DNA of 64,000 nt from Flavobacterium daejeonense DSM 17708 (GTDB lineage: Bacteria > Bacteroidota > Bacteroidia > Flavobacteriales > Flavobacteriaceae), in NCBI RefSeq assembly GCF_000425425.1, contig NZ_AUDK01000001.1, positions 1-64,000 of the forward strand, given 5' to 3'. Position numbers and translations under genes: made by a program. Shown here piece by piece: positions 44,913 through 54,883 of this stretch. How positions within the stretch are numbered: position 1 is the stretch's first letter; every line of letters begins with the position of its first letter. The notes beneath the pieces were generated by a model. That model was not told the DNA's origin and did not search any database. It saw only the letters and a program-made list of their open reading frames with translations.

Positions 44913-47900
44913 CTACTTAATCAACTTACTTGGCGAATAGCCAAATTGTTTTTTAAAACATCGACTAAAATACAAAGGATCATTAAACCCCACTTTATCA
45001 GCCACTTCTGAAACATTAAGTGTTTTTAATTTTAATAACTGAGCTGCTTTTTTCAATCGAACGGTTCTTATAAATTCGTTAGGTGACAAATCGGTTAGTT
45101 GTTTTATTTTTCGATACAACTTGGAAGAACTCATTCCTAATTCAGCACATAAATAATTAGCGGTGAGTTCCGGATCACTAATATTTTTTTCAATCAAATC
45201 GGTAATATCTGAAATAAAATCTATATCCAATTGCGAATGCGTCAAAGTCGAAACATCCGTTTCAATTTCTCCCGAAAACCGCTGTTTTAATTCGCTTCGG
45301 GTTTTAATAATGTTATCAATTCGGGTTTTTAACAACGCAGGATCAAACGGTTTGACCATATATTCATCTACACCTAAATTATAACCTTTAATCTTATTTT
45401 CATTTTCAGATAAAGCGGTAAGCATAATCAAAGCAGTATGACTAATATTTTCATCACTTTTTAAAGCTTCTACAAACTGAAATCCCCCCATTACCGGCAT
45501 CATGGCATCAACTACACAAAGAGCCGGCTTAATTTTTCGGCAAAGATTCAGTCCTTCATCTCCATTTTCAGCCTGATACACTTTATAAAATTCCGACAAA
45601 TAGTCAACAATAAAATATCGAAGTTCAGCATTATCTTCAATCACCACGATATTTTGTCTCAATTCGGTACTTTGATTGCCTTTTTTAAGCTTATCAACCA
45701 CAGTATAAACCGCTTCTTCCTCTTTGTATTCAATATCAAAAACTTCATTTTTCTTATAACTTTCTTTAGAAATTGGCAATTCTAAAGTAAACACACTTCC
45801 TTTAGCAGGTGCACTCTTTAACGCCAAACGACCTTTGTGTACGTCAACCAAAGAAATCACTAACGACAGACCAATACCGGAACCCGTGTTATTCTTTTTA
45901 CTTCCCTTTACCTGATAAAATCTCGAAAATATTTTTTCCTGACTCTCCAGCGGGATTCCTATTCCATCATCGCTTACTTCAACAATTAATTCCCGGATAT
46001 TCTCTTTCTCTTTTACACCCACATACAAATCGACATTTCCGTAATCATTAGTGAATTTCAAAGCATTCGACAATAAATTATAGAGTATTTTATGGTATTT
46101 ATCTACATCTACCCAACCTTCTATACTTTCCTCTTCGTGATTAAAATTAAAATTAATCTCTTTTTCCTGAGCTAATTCGGCAAAAGAATTAAAAACCGTT
46201 TGTGTATTGGCAACAATTTCTGTTTTAGACACTTTTAATTTTAACTCCCCTGATTGTGCTTTTCTAAAATCCAAAATTTGATTCACCAACAACAACAATC
46301 TGCTGGCATTTTGATAAATCAAATGCAATTTGTTTTTATCATAATCAAAGCTGTCTTTTTGCTCTAACAATTGTTTTGCCGGACCTAAAATTAATGTCAA
46401 AGGCGTTCTTAATTCATGGGAAATATTAGTAAAGAATTGCAATTTTTCGTTAGACAAACGTTCGTCACTGTCTCTTTTAACACGTTCCAGTAAAAGTGCC
46501 TGTCTTAATTTAATTCGGGATTTAATTTCTTTTCGAATATAATAAGACGTAATCAAAACAATCAAAACCAACAACAGGAAAATCTTAGTTGTAGTCCAGA
46601 AAGGCGATAAAACAGTGATATGATAAGCTGCTGTTTTACTCCAAATTCCGTCACTATTTCGGGCTCTAATTTTAAAAACATAATCATCCGGATTCAAGTT
46701 AGTATATTGAATTGTCCGGGATTCACTGGTAGTAGTTATCCAATTTTCATCAAAACCTTCCAACATATATTCAAAAGCGTTTAGACGTTCATTGCTATAA
46801 GATGGCGCCGAAAATTGAATAGAAAAATTACGATTATCATAATTAAGCTCTACTTCTTTATAGGTATTAATATCTTTTAAAAGCGGAATTTGTCCGTTAA
46901 TTTCTAAACCGGGAAACACCTCTTCGTTTTGAACTTTAAACTCCGTGATAATGGGTGAAGGAGCGACTTTATTCTCCTTAATTTTATCTGCAGAAAAATA
47001 AATTACGCCATTTTTTCCTCCTAAATAAATTGTCGAATTATTTAAACTATAAAAACCTTTGGAACTAAAAACATCTAAACGGTTACCGCTGTCAACATAA
47101 TAAATATTTATTTTCTTTGATTTTTTCTTATATCTGGCAACACTATTATTATTAATATTCAGCCACAAATAACCATCATTATCCATTTCCAAATCGGTAA
47201 TCCATTTTCCATGAAGCTCTTTGGGTTCTAAAACAGGAATAAAAGCATCTTTCTTCGCATTATAAAACCCGAGTCCTTTTACCGTAGCCACCCAAATATC
47301 ACCATTGTCATCAATCAAAATATCACTCACATGATTGGCCGGTAAACCAGCTTTATTATGTGGTGCTTCTAAATACAATTTGAACTTTTTGGTTTTTAAA
47401 TTATACTTCGCAACTCCGGTTTCGGTGGCAAACCATAAATTTTTAAACCGATCCGCCTTTATTTTATTAATTTGGAAATCGGGTAACAAAACACCTTTGG
47501 GAATTTTAACCTGAAGTGTTTTAGCGTCTAAAATCACAGCACCTTCTCCAAAAGAACCTGCCACCAAAGTATTTTCATCGGCTACTAAAAAAGAAATTAA
47601 AGGAGAACTTTTCACTCCAATATCGACTAACCGGGAACTGTTCGTCAAATAATTATAAACCAATATTTTCCCGTTCCACAAACCGCAGTAAAAAAGTTTT
47701 CCGTCATTAGAATAAATACTGGCAATGTCATTCGTATTATTATACAATGGCACAAAATCCTTATCACGCGAAATAAAAAGTCCGTTATATCTAGTGGCTA
47801 CAATAACTTTTCCGTCAAAAGTTTTGGAAAAACCTCTTATACTGGGTTTTTGATTATCATTATAGAACGAAATATCCTTACTAATTTTAAACTGATTCCC

Positions 47901-48944
47901 ATAAGGATCGTATTTATCCAAACCATCTTCAGTACCAATCCATAAAACCCCGGTTTTATCAAAATACAGTGAATTAACGATATTCCCAACTAAGGAATTA
48001 TCATCAGTTAGTTTAGAAAAATACCTTTGAAATTTACCAACCGCAACATCCTCTAACTGATCACAAACCAAAATCCCTCCTAAGGTTCCCAGCCAATATT
48101 TACCATCTGGTGCATGGGCTATTGCAATAAAATAAGGCCCTAATTTGTTTCTTAAAACTACATCTTTGATATAAAGATTCTCAAAAGTATTTTGCGATTT
48201 ATTTAATTTATATAAACCTTCCCGCGTTCCCACAAAAATATCCGATTTAACATCTTCGTAAATAAAATTGATATAGGGATTTTTTTGATTCGAATTTGGA
48301 ACCGATAAGGTATAAGTGTTTATTTTTAAAATCTCTCCCTTAGCTCCCAAAATAATTTTGGCGACTGAACCCGTGCCAAAACTTCCTACCCAAATATTTC
48401 CTTTTTTATCCTGAAAAATGGCTTTGATGTATTCAAAACCCTTAATGTTTATTTTAGTAAAACGTCTTTCGTTGGGATTAAAAACCGACAATCCTTTAGT
48501 CATTGTTCCTACCCAGATTCTTTTAAATTTATCGACATGCACTGCGCGGATTTCGTCTTCGGGTAAACTATTCGGATTCGTTTTTTGGTTAAAAAAAGTA
48601 CTAAAAACATGGGTGTCCATATTATACAAAGTAAGTCCTTTTCGGGTTCCAATCCATAAATTATTAGAACCTTCATCTAATTCTAATGCAGTAATATCGT
48701 CATTGAAAATTTTGTTTTTCCCCAATTCTGAACTCATGTAAGCCTTAAACTGATAACCATCAAAACGATTCAGTCCAAAAAAAGTTCCCAACCACAAAAA
48801 TCCATTTTTGTCCTGAACAATATGTCGCACCGAATTATAAGACAAGCCGTTATTTTCACTATAATGTTCAAATTTTATGTTCTGCCCCATAAGCGGAGAC
48901 ATCAAAATCAACAGAATGAAAACTATAATGAATTTAGATTTCAT
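44913..48944 (-). CDS. Hybrid two-component system sensor/regulator (HTCS)
   Basis: This 1,343-residue one-piece regulator begins with a signal peptide (MKSKFIIVFILLILMSPLMG). Repeated beta-propeller sensor blades (DKNGFLWLGTFFGLNRFDGY and many like it) run to about 620, then a Y_Y_Y domain and a membrane segment near 785-805. A histidine kinase follows (ISHELRTPLTLILGPAKQLL, about 838, and GIGLSLV), then a receiver domain (CVVDAMMPVMGG) and a C-terminal AraC-type DNA-binding domain (VSEVADKVGFNDPLYFSRCF). HTCS proteins bind oligosaccharides in the periplasm and activate nearby glycan genes. It is nine bases after the metallophosphoesterase gene, the last gene of the GH92-to-HTCS operon. Confidence 0.95.
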   Translation of the reverse strand: MKSKFIIVFILLILMSPLMGQNIKFEHYSENNGLSYNSVRHIVQDKNGFLWLGTFFGLNRFDGYQFKAYMSSELGKNKIFNDDITALELDEGSNNLWIGTRKGLTLYNMDTHVFSTFFNQKTNPNSLPEDEIRAVHVDKFKRIWVGTMTKGLSVFNPNERRFTKINIKGFEYIKAIFQDKKGNIWVGSFGTGSVAKIILGAKGEILKINTYTLSVPNSNQKNPYINFIYEDVKSDIFVGTREGLYKLNKSQNTFENLYIKDVVLRNKLGPYFIAIAHAPDGKYWLGTLGGILVCDQLEDVAVGKFQRYFSKLTDDNSLVGNIVNSLYFDKTGVLWIGTEDGLDKYDPYGNQFKISKDISFYNDNQKPSIRGFSKTFDGKVIVATRYNGLFISRDKDFVPLYNNTNDIASIYSNDGKLFYCGLWNGKILVYNYLTNSSRLVDIGVKSSPLISFLVADENTLVAGSFGEGAVILDAKTLQVKIPKGVLLPDFQINKIKADRFKNLWFATETGVAKYNLKTKKFKLYLEAPHNKAGLPANHVSDILIDDNGDIWVATVKGLGFYNAKKDAFIPVLEPKELHGKWITDLEMDNDGYLWLNINNNSVARYKKKSKKINIYYVDSGNRLDVFSSKGFYSLNNSTIYLGGKNGVIYFSADKIKENKVAPSPIITEFKVQNEEVFPGLEINGQIPLLKDINTYKEVELNYDNRNFSIQFSAPSYSNERLNAFEYMLEGFDENWITTTSESRTIQYTNLNPDDYVFKIRARNSDGIWSKTAAYHITVLSPFWTTTKIFLLLVLIVLITSYYIRKEIKSRIKLRQALLLERVKRDSDERLSNEKLQFFTNISHELRTPLTLILGPAKQLLEQKDSFDYDKNKLHLIYQNASRLLLLVNQILDFRKAQSGELKLKVSKTEIVANTQTVFNSFAELAQEKEINFNFNHEEESIEGWVDVDKYHKILYNLLSNALKFTNDYGNVDLYVGVKEKENIRELIVEVSDDGIGIPLESQEKIFSRFYQVKGSKKNNTGSGIGLSLVISLVDVHKGRLALKSAPAKGSVFTLELPISKESYKKNEVFDIEYKEEEAVYTVVDKLKKGNQSTELRQNIVVIEDNAELRYFIVDYLSEFYKVYQAENGDEGLNLCRKIKPALCVVDAMMPVMGGFQFVEALKSDENISHTALIMLTALSENENKIKGYNLGVDEYMVKPFDPALLKTRIDNIIKTRSELKQRFSGEIETDVSTLTHSQLDIDFISDITDLIEKNISDPELTANYLCAELGMSSSKLYRKIKQLTDLSPNEFIRTVRLKKAAQLLKLKTLNVSEVADKVGFNDPLYFSRCFKKQFGYSPSKLIK

Positions 48945-48953
48945 GATAAAAAA

Positions 48954-50804
48954 TTAGTTTCGGATGGTATTTCTCCTCAAATTTATAATAAAATTATCGG
49001 ATGGTGCTCCATTTAGGTAACTTTTAAAAATAGAACAAAACTCATAAAAGGAAGTTTCCGTTTCTGACGCATGAAGCCCGCTTTTATAATGCGCCAAACA
49101 AGAATCTATCAGTATTTCGTACTGATGAATTCGTTCTTTCCCTATATCTTTCAGAGCCAATTCATCCGCCGAATGCAGACGGTAAAAATCAAAAATCATA
49201 TCAAAACCGCTCCAGTTTTCATTTTTAAATTGCTCTTGTTGTGAATGAGAAACATGGGCAAAAGCAAACAAATCTTTTGCAGATGCTTGTAACAAAAAGT
49301 TCTTGAAATCTGTTGTCCAGTCGTTTTTAAGAAAACGGGTTCTGACTAATTCCTTAAGATGCCAATTGGTAAATTCATGATAATTTTTAGCTTCTAAAAT
49401 GCCTTTATCCCAAATATCAGGACTACCAATACTTTTTAAAAAAGCATATTCCTGTTCGTACAAAGGAAAAAGCGTTTTAAAATCAGGTACCGAATCAATC
49501 GTAACCGTACTGATTTGCATTTTATTTCTACTCCGAATAGTCAAAATTTTATATCCCGGAATATAAGCCGCTAATGACGGAATCTGGATATTAAACAATG
49601 TTTTTCCGTCTTTGTATTTTCTAATTGCGGTATCATTAATGTGCATGTGTCCCGCAAAATGAATTTGGATTCCCGCTTCCGCAAAAAGAGCACTCACTTC
49701 TTCTACAGGAACTCTGTGCAATTGCATTTTCTCTTCTCCAAATAATTTTCGCATCATTCCCGAAGCATCATCATTAAAGTCAACCATCGGATAATGACTA
49801 AAGGCGATGAGCGTTTTGCCTCTTTTTTTCGCCTCCTTAGCGACCTTTACTGCCCAATCTATCAAGTGTTTTTTATGGGTTAAAACCTGATTGTAGCCCA
49901 CATTCGGACTATTATAACTGGATGGGTTTTCAGGATGATTTTTAGCCTCTTCTTTGGGGATATAAACATTTCCATCAATAGCTAACAGCCAAATCCCTTT
50001 TTGAGGTTCTACCAAATAACTTAAATCCGGAATTGGATTTTGATAAGGCGGAATAGCATATTTTCTTTTTTCAATTGTTGCATTTTCCGAAGCCAATTGA
50101 AAACTATAATTTTCTGGCTTGTAATTCGTAAAAGGCGTTTCCCAATACAAATCGGTTTTCTTAGGAAAAAAACCAAAATCCTTTAATTCATTCAGAACTT
50201 CGGCATAACCCATCGTTCCAATATCTTTTGTAATTACTACAGGGAGTTCGTCCGAACTTTTAGGGACATACATTCCCGCTTTGCTCATAATCACCTGATT
50301 TTTTCCGTCCTTTCCCAAAAAATCAGTTTTTCCGGAATCAGTCAAAAATGGTTTAGCTACATCGTGATTTCCTGTGGTAATTATAAACTGAATGCCATAT
50401 TTATTGGAATAATCCGCTAATATCTTTTTTAGTCCGTGAATATTTAACGGTTGACCGTCATCACTAAAATCTCCGGGAAGAGCCACGATTTTTATGTTAC
50501 GCCTCACAACATCATCCAAAGCAGCAATAAAAGCAAAATAATTTTCGTTGAACAATCTTGTCGATTGCAGTTGGGATTTCATGGTTCGCAACAAAGTGTA
50601 TTTTCCATCAGCAGGATTTAGGATTCCTTTATAATCAGCATCTGAAAACTCGCCATAAATATCCAGCAAATGAACATCAGATAAGAAGGCAATTTGTGTG
50701 TTTTTCGTTTTGGATTGACAAAATACATCATATCCTTTAAAACTTAAACAAACAATACAACTTAAAACTATATGCTTAAAAATATTCTTTTGCTTTTTTA
50801 TCAT
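48954..50804 (-). CDS. Secreted calcineurin-like metallophosphoesterase
   Basis: This 616-residue protein has a signal peptide (MIKKQKNIFKHIVLSCIVCL). The full dimetal phosphoesterase motif set is D-x-H in FLSDVHL, ALPGDFSDDG, TTGNHD, SHYP and FAGHMH. A long C-terminal region without a recognised fold follows. I use the ATG at 50804, just after the GH115 stop, rather than one at 50849 inside that gene. It belongs to an operon with PI-PLC, GH92, GH89 and an N-acetyltransferase. Removal of a phosphate or phosphoethanolamine group from a glycolipid-like substrate is a reasonable but unproven role. Confidence 0.8.
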   Translation of the reverse strand: MIKKQKNIFKHIVLSCIVCLSFKGYDVFCQSKTKNTQIAFLSDVHLLDIYGEFSDADYKGILNPADGKYTLLRTMKSQLQSTRLFNENYFAFIAALDDVVRRNIKIVALPGDFSDDGQPLNIHGLKKILADYSNKYGIQFIITTGNHDVAKPFLTDSGKTDFLGKDGKNQVIMSKAGMYVPKSSDELPVVITKDIGTMGYAEVLNELKDFGFFPKKTDLYWETPFTNYKPENYSFQLASENATIEKRKYAIPPYQNPIPDLSYLVEPQKGIWLLAIDGNVYIPKEEAKNHPENPSSYNSPNVGYNQVLTHKKHLIDWAVKVAKEAKKRGKTLIAFSHYPMVDFNDDASGMMRKLFGEEKMQLHRVPVEEVSALFAEAGIQIHFAGHMHINDTAIRKYKDGKTLFNIQIPSLAAYIPGYKILTIRSRNKMQISTVTIDSVPDFKTLFPLYEQEYAFLKSIGSPDIWDKGILEAKNYHEFTNWHLKELVRTRFLKNDWTTDFKNFLLQASAKDLFAFAHVSHSQQEQFKNENWSGFDMIFDFYRLHSADELALKDIGKERIHQYEILIDSCLAHYKSGLHASETETSFYEFCSIFKSYLNGAPSDNFIINLRRNTIRN

Positions 50805-50806
50805 AA

Positions 50807-53785
50807 TTACATCTTCGTTTCCGGTGGAAAAGCATAAGAATCTTTCCATCCGCCCAAATCAATTAAAATTTGATCAATCATTACTCCCGGATCAACCATC
50901 CAAACTTTCAGCGTGTGTTTTCCCGCCTTATTCACAATTTGCTTCGCCGATTTAACCGCAGCATTTTTCAATACATTTTGCATCCATTCATCACTTCGTC
51001 CAAAAGTTTGAAAATCTAAAATTACAGGTTCCGCATTGTCAATAGCTACTGCACATCGCACCCCTTTCCCTTCATAAAAAGCATGAGTAGGAACGACTTG
51101 CACATTTATTTTGGCATCACCAAAATTAAAAGTATAAAATTCATATTCCATTACGGGACTGTTATTTTTTATAGCCTTTACATCCACTTCAGAATCAGCG
51201 GTTCTTGGCAAAGCTACACTCACCTTTCCGGCATAACCAATGCCTTCAAAAATTTCCCATTTGGCCGCTGCACCGTCTTTTTTATTCGAATAATTCGCAG
51301 CATTTATAGAAACATATCCTTTGTCTTCCACAAAACCTTTGTAGTTTTCCAAAGCTGCAAATTTTGGATTAAAAGCAGTAACACCAATCGTAATTAAAGT
51401 GTCTTTATTGACGAAATCTATAGCTGAATTCACCTTATAACTTGGCGGAATTAATTGGTAATCGTGTCCTAATGGTGCTTCTTTTTTGTTTTCTCCCCGC
51501 GGTACTTTGTCCCAATCAATACTTACCCAAATGCGTTGTTGACTATTGTCCATATTATCTAAAGTCCCTTGTTGTTGCGAAATTTTAATCCAATCTGCTT
51601 TGGGTTTTACCTGCCAATTTACCGTTCCCTCACCTTTCATAAAAACATCAATATAATACTGATTCTTTACATAAGCATTAAAAACCGGCAGAACATCAGC
51701 ATAGGAATTCTCAGTTTTATGATTCACTTCCATTTCATAACTTTCCAAAGCCAGTTTCATTTCCGGCTTCTTTCCGGCAACAGCATTAGTTGAAGTAGCC
51801 TGATCAAAAACAGGCAAGTAACGTGGCGACATACTCATAATGTATTTCCACTTTCCTCCAGCCAATTCGTTATTAAAATACTGAGTCTCTTTTTGAATTC
51901 GCTGAAAAGCTGCTGTCGATTTCTTTGCAAAAAATGCTGCGCTTCCGCGACCTTGCTCCGCAACAAATTTATTTTTATAGGCATACAACCATTTATGATT
52001 TAAACTCGCTGCGCCAATAACCGGATATTCAACTAATTCATAAAAAGCATTTTGACGATTGACCGGAATAGTGGTTTTTATTTTTTCAGTTGCATCCATT
52101 AATTTTTGGTATGCATCAATTCTTTTCGAAACCTCATCTCCGTAGTGAATTTGAGTCAGTGCAGTTGGAGATGCTTTGGTTTCCGGCTCTACCTGATTCC
52201 AGGCCATAAACTCCGGACGTCTCTGAAAAGCCAAATGATAATAATCAAAAAATAAGTCGGTAACAGCCTTCGAGTTTTGACTTCCAAATTCTCTCGAAGC
52301 CCAATTTTGCATGTGTGTTTTTACGCTTTGACTTTGCTGAAACGGATTCATATCCCAGGCCATATCCAAAAATAATTCGATATTATATTCATGTGGTTTA
52401 ATATCTCCACAGTTCAAAATCCATAAATCACGAGATTGAAATTCGTAAGCCTTTGCCATTTCTTCCCACATCAAAACGGGATTGGTAGAATTGAGCCATA
52501 AATAATCGTGCGGACGACCCCAATAGGAAGTGTGGTAATAAATTCCGGCACCTCCGGGACGTTTTTGCTCTTTTATATTACTCAATTGACGAATGTATCC
52601 GTAATTATCATCGGTCCATACCAGTTGCACATCTTCCGGTAATTGTAATCCTTTTTGATAGTAATCCAACACTTCTTTGTATGGAATAAATGCCTGTGGA
52701 ATTTTGTTTGGTTCTCTCCCTGTAGCCTTTTTCAAAATTGCTCTTTGGTCGGCAATTACCTGTTCCAATAATTTAACCTGTGAATCCGAATCGTCTTCGC
52801 CCACAATCATTGGAGAATCATGCTCGCCACGCATTCCTACGGTGTAAATATTTTCGAAAGGAGCAGTTTCTTTGGCTCTTTTTCTGAAAAAATATTTTAT
52901 AGTTGCCGAATTCGTATCATAGCGATATTCCCCCATCGTGTTGTGATTCCACTCCGCATTAATGTTGCTCAGCATCGGCTCGGCATGCGAAGTTCCTACC
53001 ACAATGGCATAATCATCGGCAACTTCTTTATTTTTTGGAAAAGAATAAAAAGCCTTGGTGCTTTTATGCATCGCCGGCCAAATGGTATTAGCTCTCAAAC
53101 GCAATAACAATTCAAAAACTTTTGCATAGGTTTTAGGTCCGATATCGCCCGTTTCCGGTTCGAATGTTTTAGCCGCCCAGGGCTGTAATCCCCAATCTTC
53201 ATCGTTTAGAAAAATTCCTCTGTATTTAACCGATGGCGAACCATAAGTTTTAGTTTCAATATTCAAAACCAGATTATCCTTTTTATCCGGTGTAACATCA
53301 GCCCACCATTCCCATGGAGAAACACCTATTTTTCTGGAAATTTCGAGCAATCCATAAGCAGTCGCTCTTCTGTCAGAACCTACAATTACCAATGCTTTTT
53401 TGATGGCTGCTGCTGGATTTTCAATAAGCTGAATTTTATAAGTTTCCCATTTCCCTTTTACATCAGTAACGGTAATTTTTTGCTTCGAAACCAAAGCATC
53501 GATCCATTTACTTTGCCCAATAGTTCCTGCCATAATTACTATTCCTGAACTGTTTTTAGCATCCCGATAGCTATCGGGATTCAATCGTTTATTGGTAATC
53601 GAAAAAACATCATCAGCCAAAATTTCAGCAGCGATATGAACCACTTTTGGTTCTTTTTCTTCAACTAAAATTCCCGCTTTTTGATTTTCGGAAACAATGG
53701 TAAAATCATTGTTTTGCGCCTGTATTGCATTGGCAAAAAGAGCAATAAAAACTATGAAAACACTAGAAAACTTATTTTTGAACAT
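50807..53785 (-). CDS. GH115 alpha-glucuronidase
   Basis: This 992-residue protein has a signal peptide (FSSVFIVFIALFANAIQAQ) and the typical GH115 core: YRGIFLNDEDWGLQPWAAKT, RLRANTIWPAMHKSTKAFYS, GTSHAEPML and a C-terminal carbohydrate-binding-like part. GH115 enzymes remove (4-O-methyl)-glucuronic acid from xylan and possibly from other glucuronylated plant glycans. The ATG at 53785 overlaps the PI-PLC gene by 14 bases. No xylanase is present, so the target here is likely another glucuronylated glycan, such as arabinogalactan. Confidence 0.93.
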   Translation of the reverse strand: MFKNKFSSVFIVFIALFANAIQAQNNDFTIVSENQKAGILVEEKEPKVVHIAAEILADDVFSITNKRLNPDSYRDAKNSSGIVIMAGTIGQSKWIDALVSKQKITVTDVKGKWETYKIQLIENPAAAIKKALVIVGSDRRATAYGLLEISRKIGVSPWEWWADVTPDKKDNLVLNIETKTYGSPSVKYRGIFLNDEDWGLQPWAAKTFEPETGDIGPKTYAKVFELLLRLRANTIWPAMHKSTKAFYSFPKNKEVADDYAIVVGTSHAEPMLSNINAEWNHNTMGEYRYDTNSATIKYFFRKRAKETAPFENIYTVGMRGEHDSPMIVGEDDSDSQVKLLEQVIADQRAILKKATGREPNKIPQAFIPYKEVLDYYQKGLQLPEDVQLVWTDDNYGYIRQLSNIKEQKRPGGAGIYYHTSYWGRPHDYLWLNSTNPVLMWEEMAKAYEFQSRDLWILNCGDIKPHEYNIELFLDMAWDMNPFQQSQSVKTHMQNWASREFGSQNSKAVTDLFFDYYHLAFQRRPEFMAWNQVEPETKASPTALTQIHYGDEVSKRIDAYQKLMDATEKIKTTIPVNRQNAFYELVEYPVIGAASLNHKWLYAYKNKFVAEQGRGSAAFFAKKSTAAFQRIQKETQYFNNELAGGKWKYIMSMSPRYLPVFDQATSTNAVAGKKPEMKLALESYEMEVNHKTENSYADVLPVFNAYVKNQYYIDVFMKGEGTVNWQVKPKADWIKISQQQGTLDNMDNSQQRIWVSIDWDKVPRGENKKEAPLGHDYQLIPPSYKVNSAIDFVNKDTLITIGVTAFNPKFAALENYKGFVEDKGYVSINAANYSNKKDGAAAKWEIFEGIGYAGKVSVALPRTADSEVDVKAIKNNSPVMEYEFYTFNFGDAKINVQVVPTHAFYEGKGVRCAVAIDNAEPVILDFQTFGRSDEWMQNVLKNAAVKSAKQIVNKAGKHTLKVWMVDPGVMIDQILIDLGGWKDSYAFPPETKM

Positions 53786-54860
53786 GGTTGCTATTTTTAA
53801 TTCTTTCGTAACGTTTATTCTCAAAACTCACCTTGTAAGATGATTTAAAAAGCGTGGACGGAATGTAATAATCCGTTGAAATTACCTGTGCTCCCGAAGC
53901 TTTTGCTTTTTCAAATTTAGTATAATCATTCGTTCTGGCTTCTGTCGTTCCGTCGTCGGCTCGGCTGCGAACCAGATATCCTTTGGCTACTAAATCTTTG
54001 ATATACTCAAAATTTTTAATCGGGTCATTGATTACTCTAAAAGCCGCTTCCGGTGCACCTTCTTTAGCATTTACAAATAAAACGCTGTTTTTCAATGACG
54101 GATGTCCATCAATATATCGACTAATCTTGATTTCATTTTCATCCAAAACAAATAGAAATTTTCCTCTGACAGTTTCTAAATCTGGCCAGCCTTTTTTCAA
54201 AACAGCTTCCTCCAGAGTTTCAAAATCACCTCTGACCAAATCCGGAGTGATTAATTGGGATTCGTCAAAAACCGAACGAATCTCCTCATCTATCGTTTCC
54301 AAAGCTTCTCTTGTAAAAGGCAAAGGTTCTTTCAAATTTTGACTATTACCATCTTTGGCATTGATTAAAATAAAAATAGGAAAATGATTTTTATGTTCAT
54401 CTGACCAATTTTTTATAGCCTGCAATCCTTCTTTGAAAAGCAAATAATGACTCCTGAAATCAATATCCGGAATATGAAACATTTTTAATCCCGGCTGCGC
54501 CAACTTTTTTTCATTATCATACTCTAACGGCTGTTTGCCTAAAGTCTTAACAATTGCAAGCCCTTTGGGATTGGAATAATAACCTCCTTTCGGATCATAC
54601 AAAACATCCATTTCCAGATTTCGCAGACCTAAATCCAACTGAGCTTCCAGAGGGATATGTGTGTATTGAAGTGACTTTGCTCCGGTAGAATCTTTTTGAT
54701 ACAAATAATCCCAGAGCGGTTTTTCAATAGCTATTTTATATGAATTATGACTCCCAATCACCTGAATTTCATTCATTTTTACTGGCTTTTCTTTTTTAAA
54801 AGAAACCAATAAAAATAATGATATGGAAAGCAGTACTATAATTTTATTTTTCAAAATCAT
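53772..54860 (-). CDS. PI-PLC-like phosphodiesterase (Ca2+-dependent type)
   Basis: This 362-residue protein has an N-terminal hydrophobic export segment. Its TIM-barrel of the phosphoinositide phospholipase C superfamily shows IQVIGSHNSYKIAIEKP with the first catalytic-type His, LGLRNLEMDVLYDP with acidic metal ligands, and KMFHIPDIDFRS with the second His. Members cleave phosphatidylinositol or related phosphodiesters. In this operon it sits beside an alpha-mannosidase, an alpha-N-acetylglucosaminidase and a glucosamine acetyltransferase, which points to a GPI-type anchor as substrate. Such domains can also be annotated as glycerophosphodiester phosphodiesterases. Confidence 0.8.
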   Translation of the reverse strand: MILKNKIIVLLSISLFLLVSFKKEKPVKMNEIQVIGSHNSYKIAIEKPLWDYLYQKDSTGAKSLQYTHIPLEAQLDLGLRNLEMDVLYDPKGGYYSNPKGLAIVKTLGKQPLEYDNEKKLAQPGLKMFHIPDIDFRSHYLLFKEGLQAIKNWSDEHKNHFPIFILINAKDGNSQNLKEPLPFTREALETIDEEIRSVFDESQLITPDLVRGDFETLEEAVLKKGWPDLETVRGKFLFVLDENEIKISRYIDGHPSLKNSVLFVNAKEGAPEAAFRVINDPIKNFEYIKDLVAKGYLVRSRADDGTTEARTNDYTKFEKAKASGAQVISTDYYIPSTLFKSSYKVSFENKRYERIKNSNHVQK

Positions 54861-54883
54861 ATCAAAAACGTTTACTTAGAAAA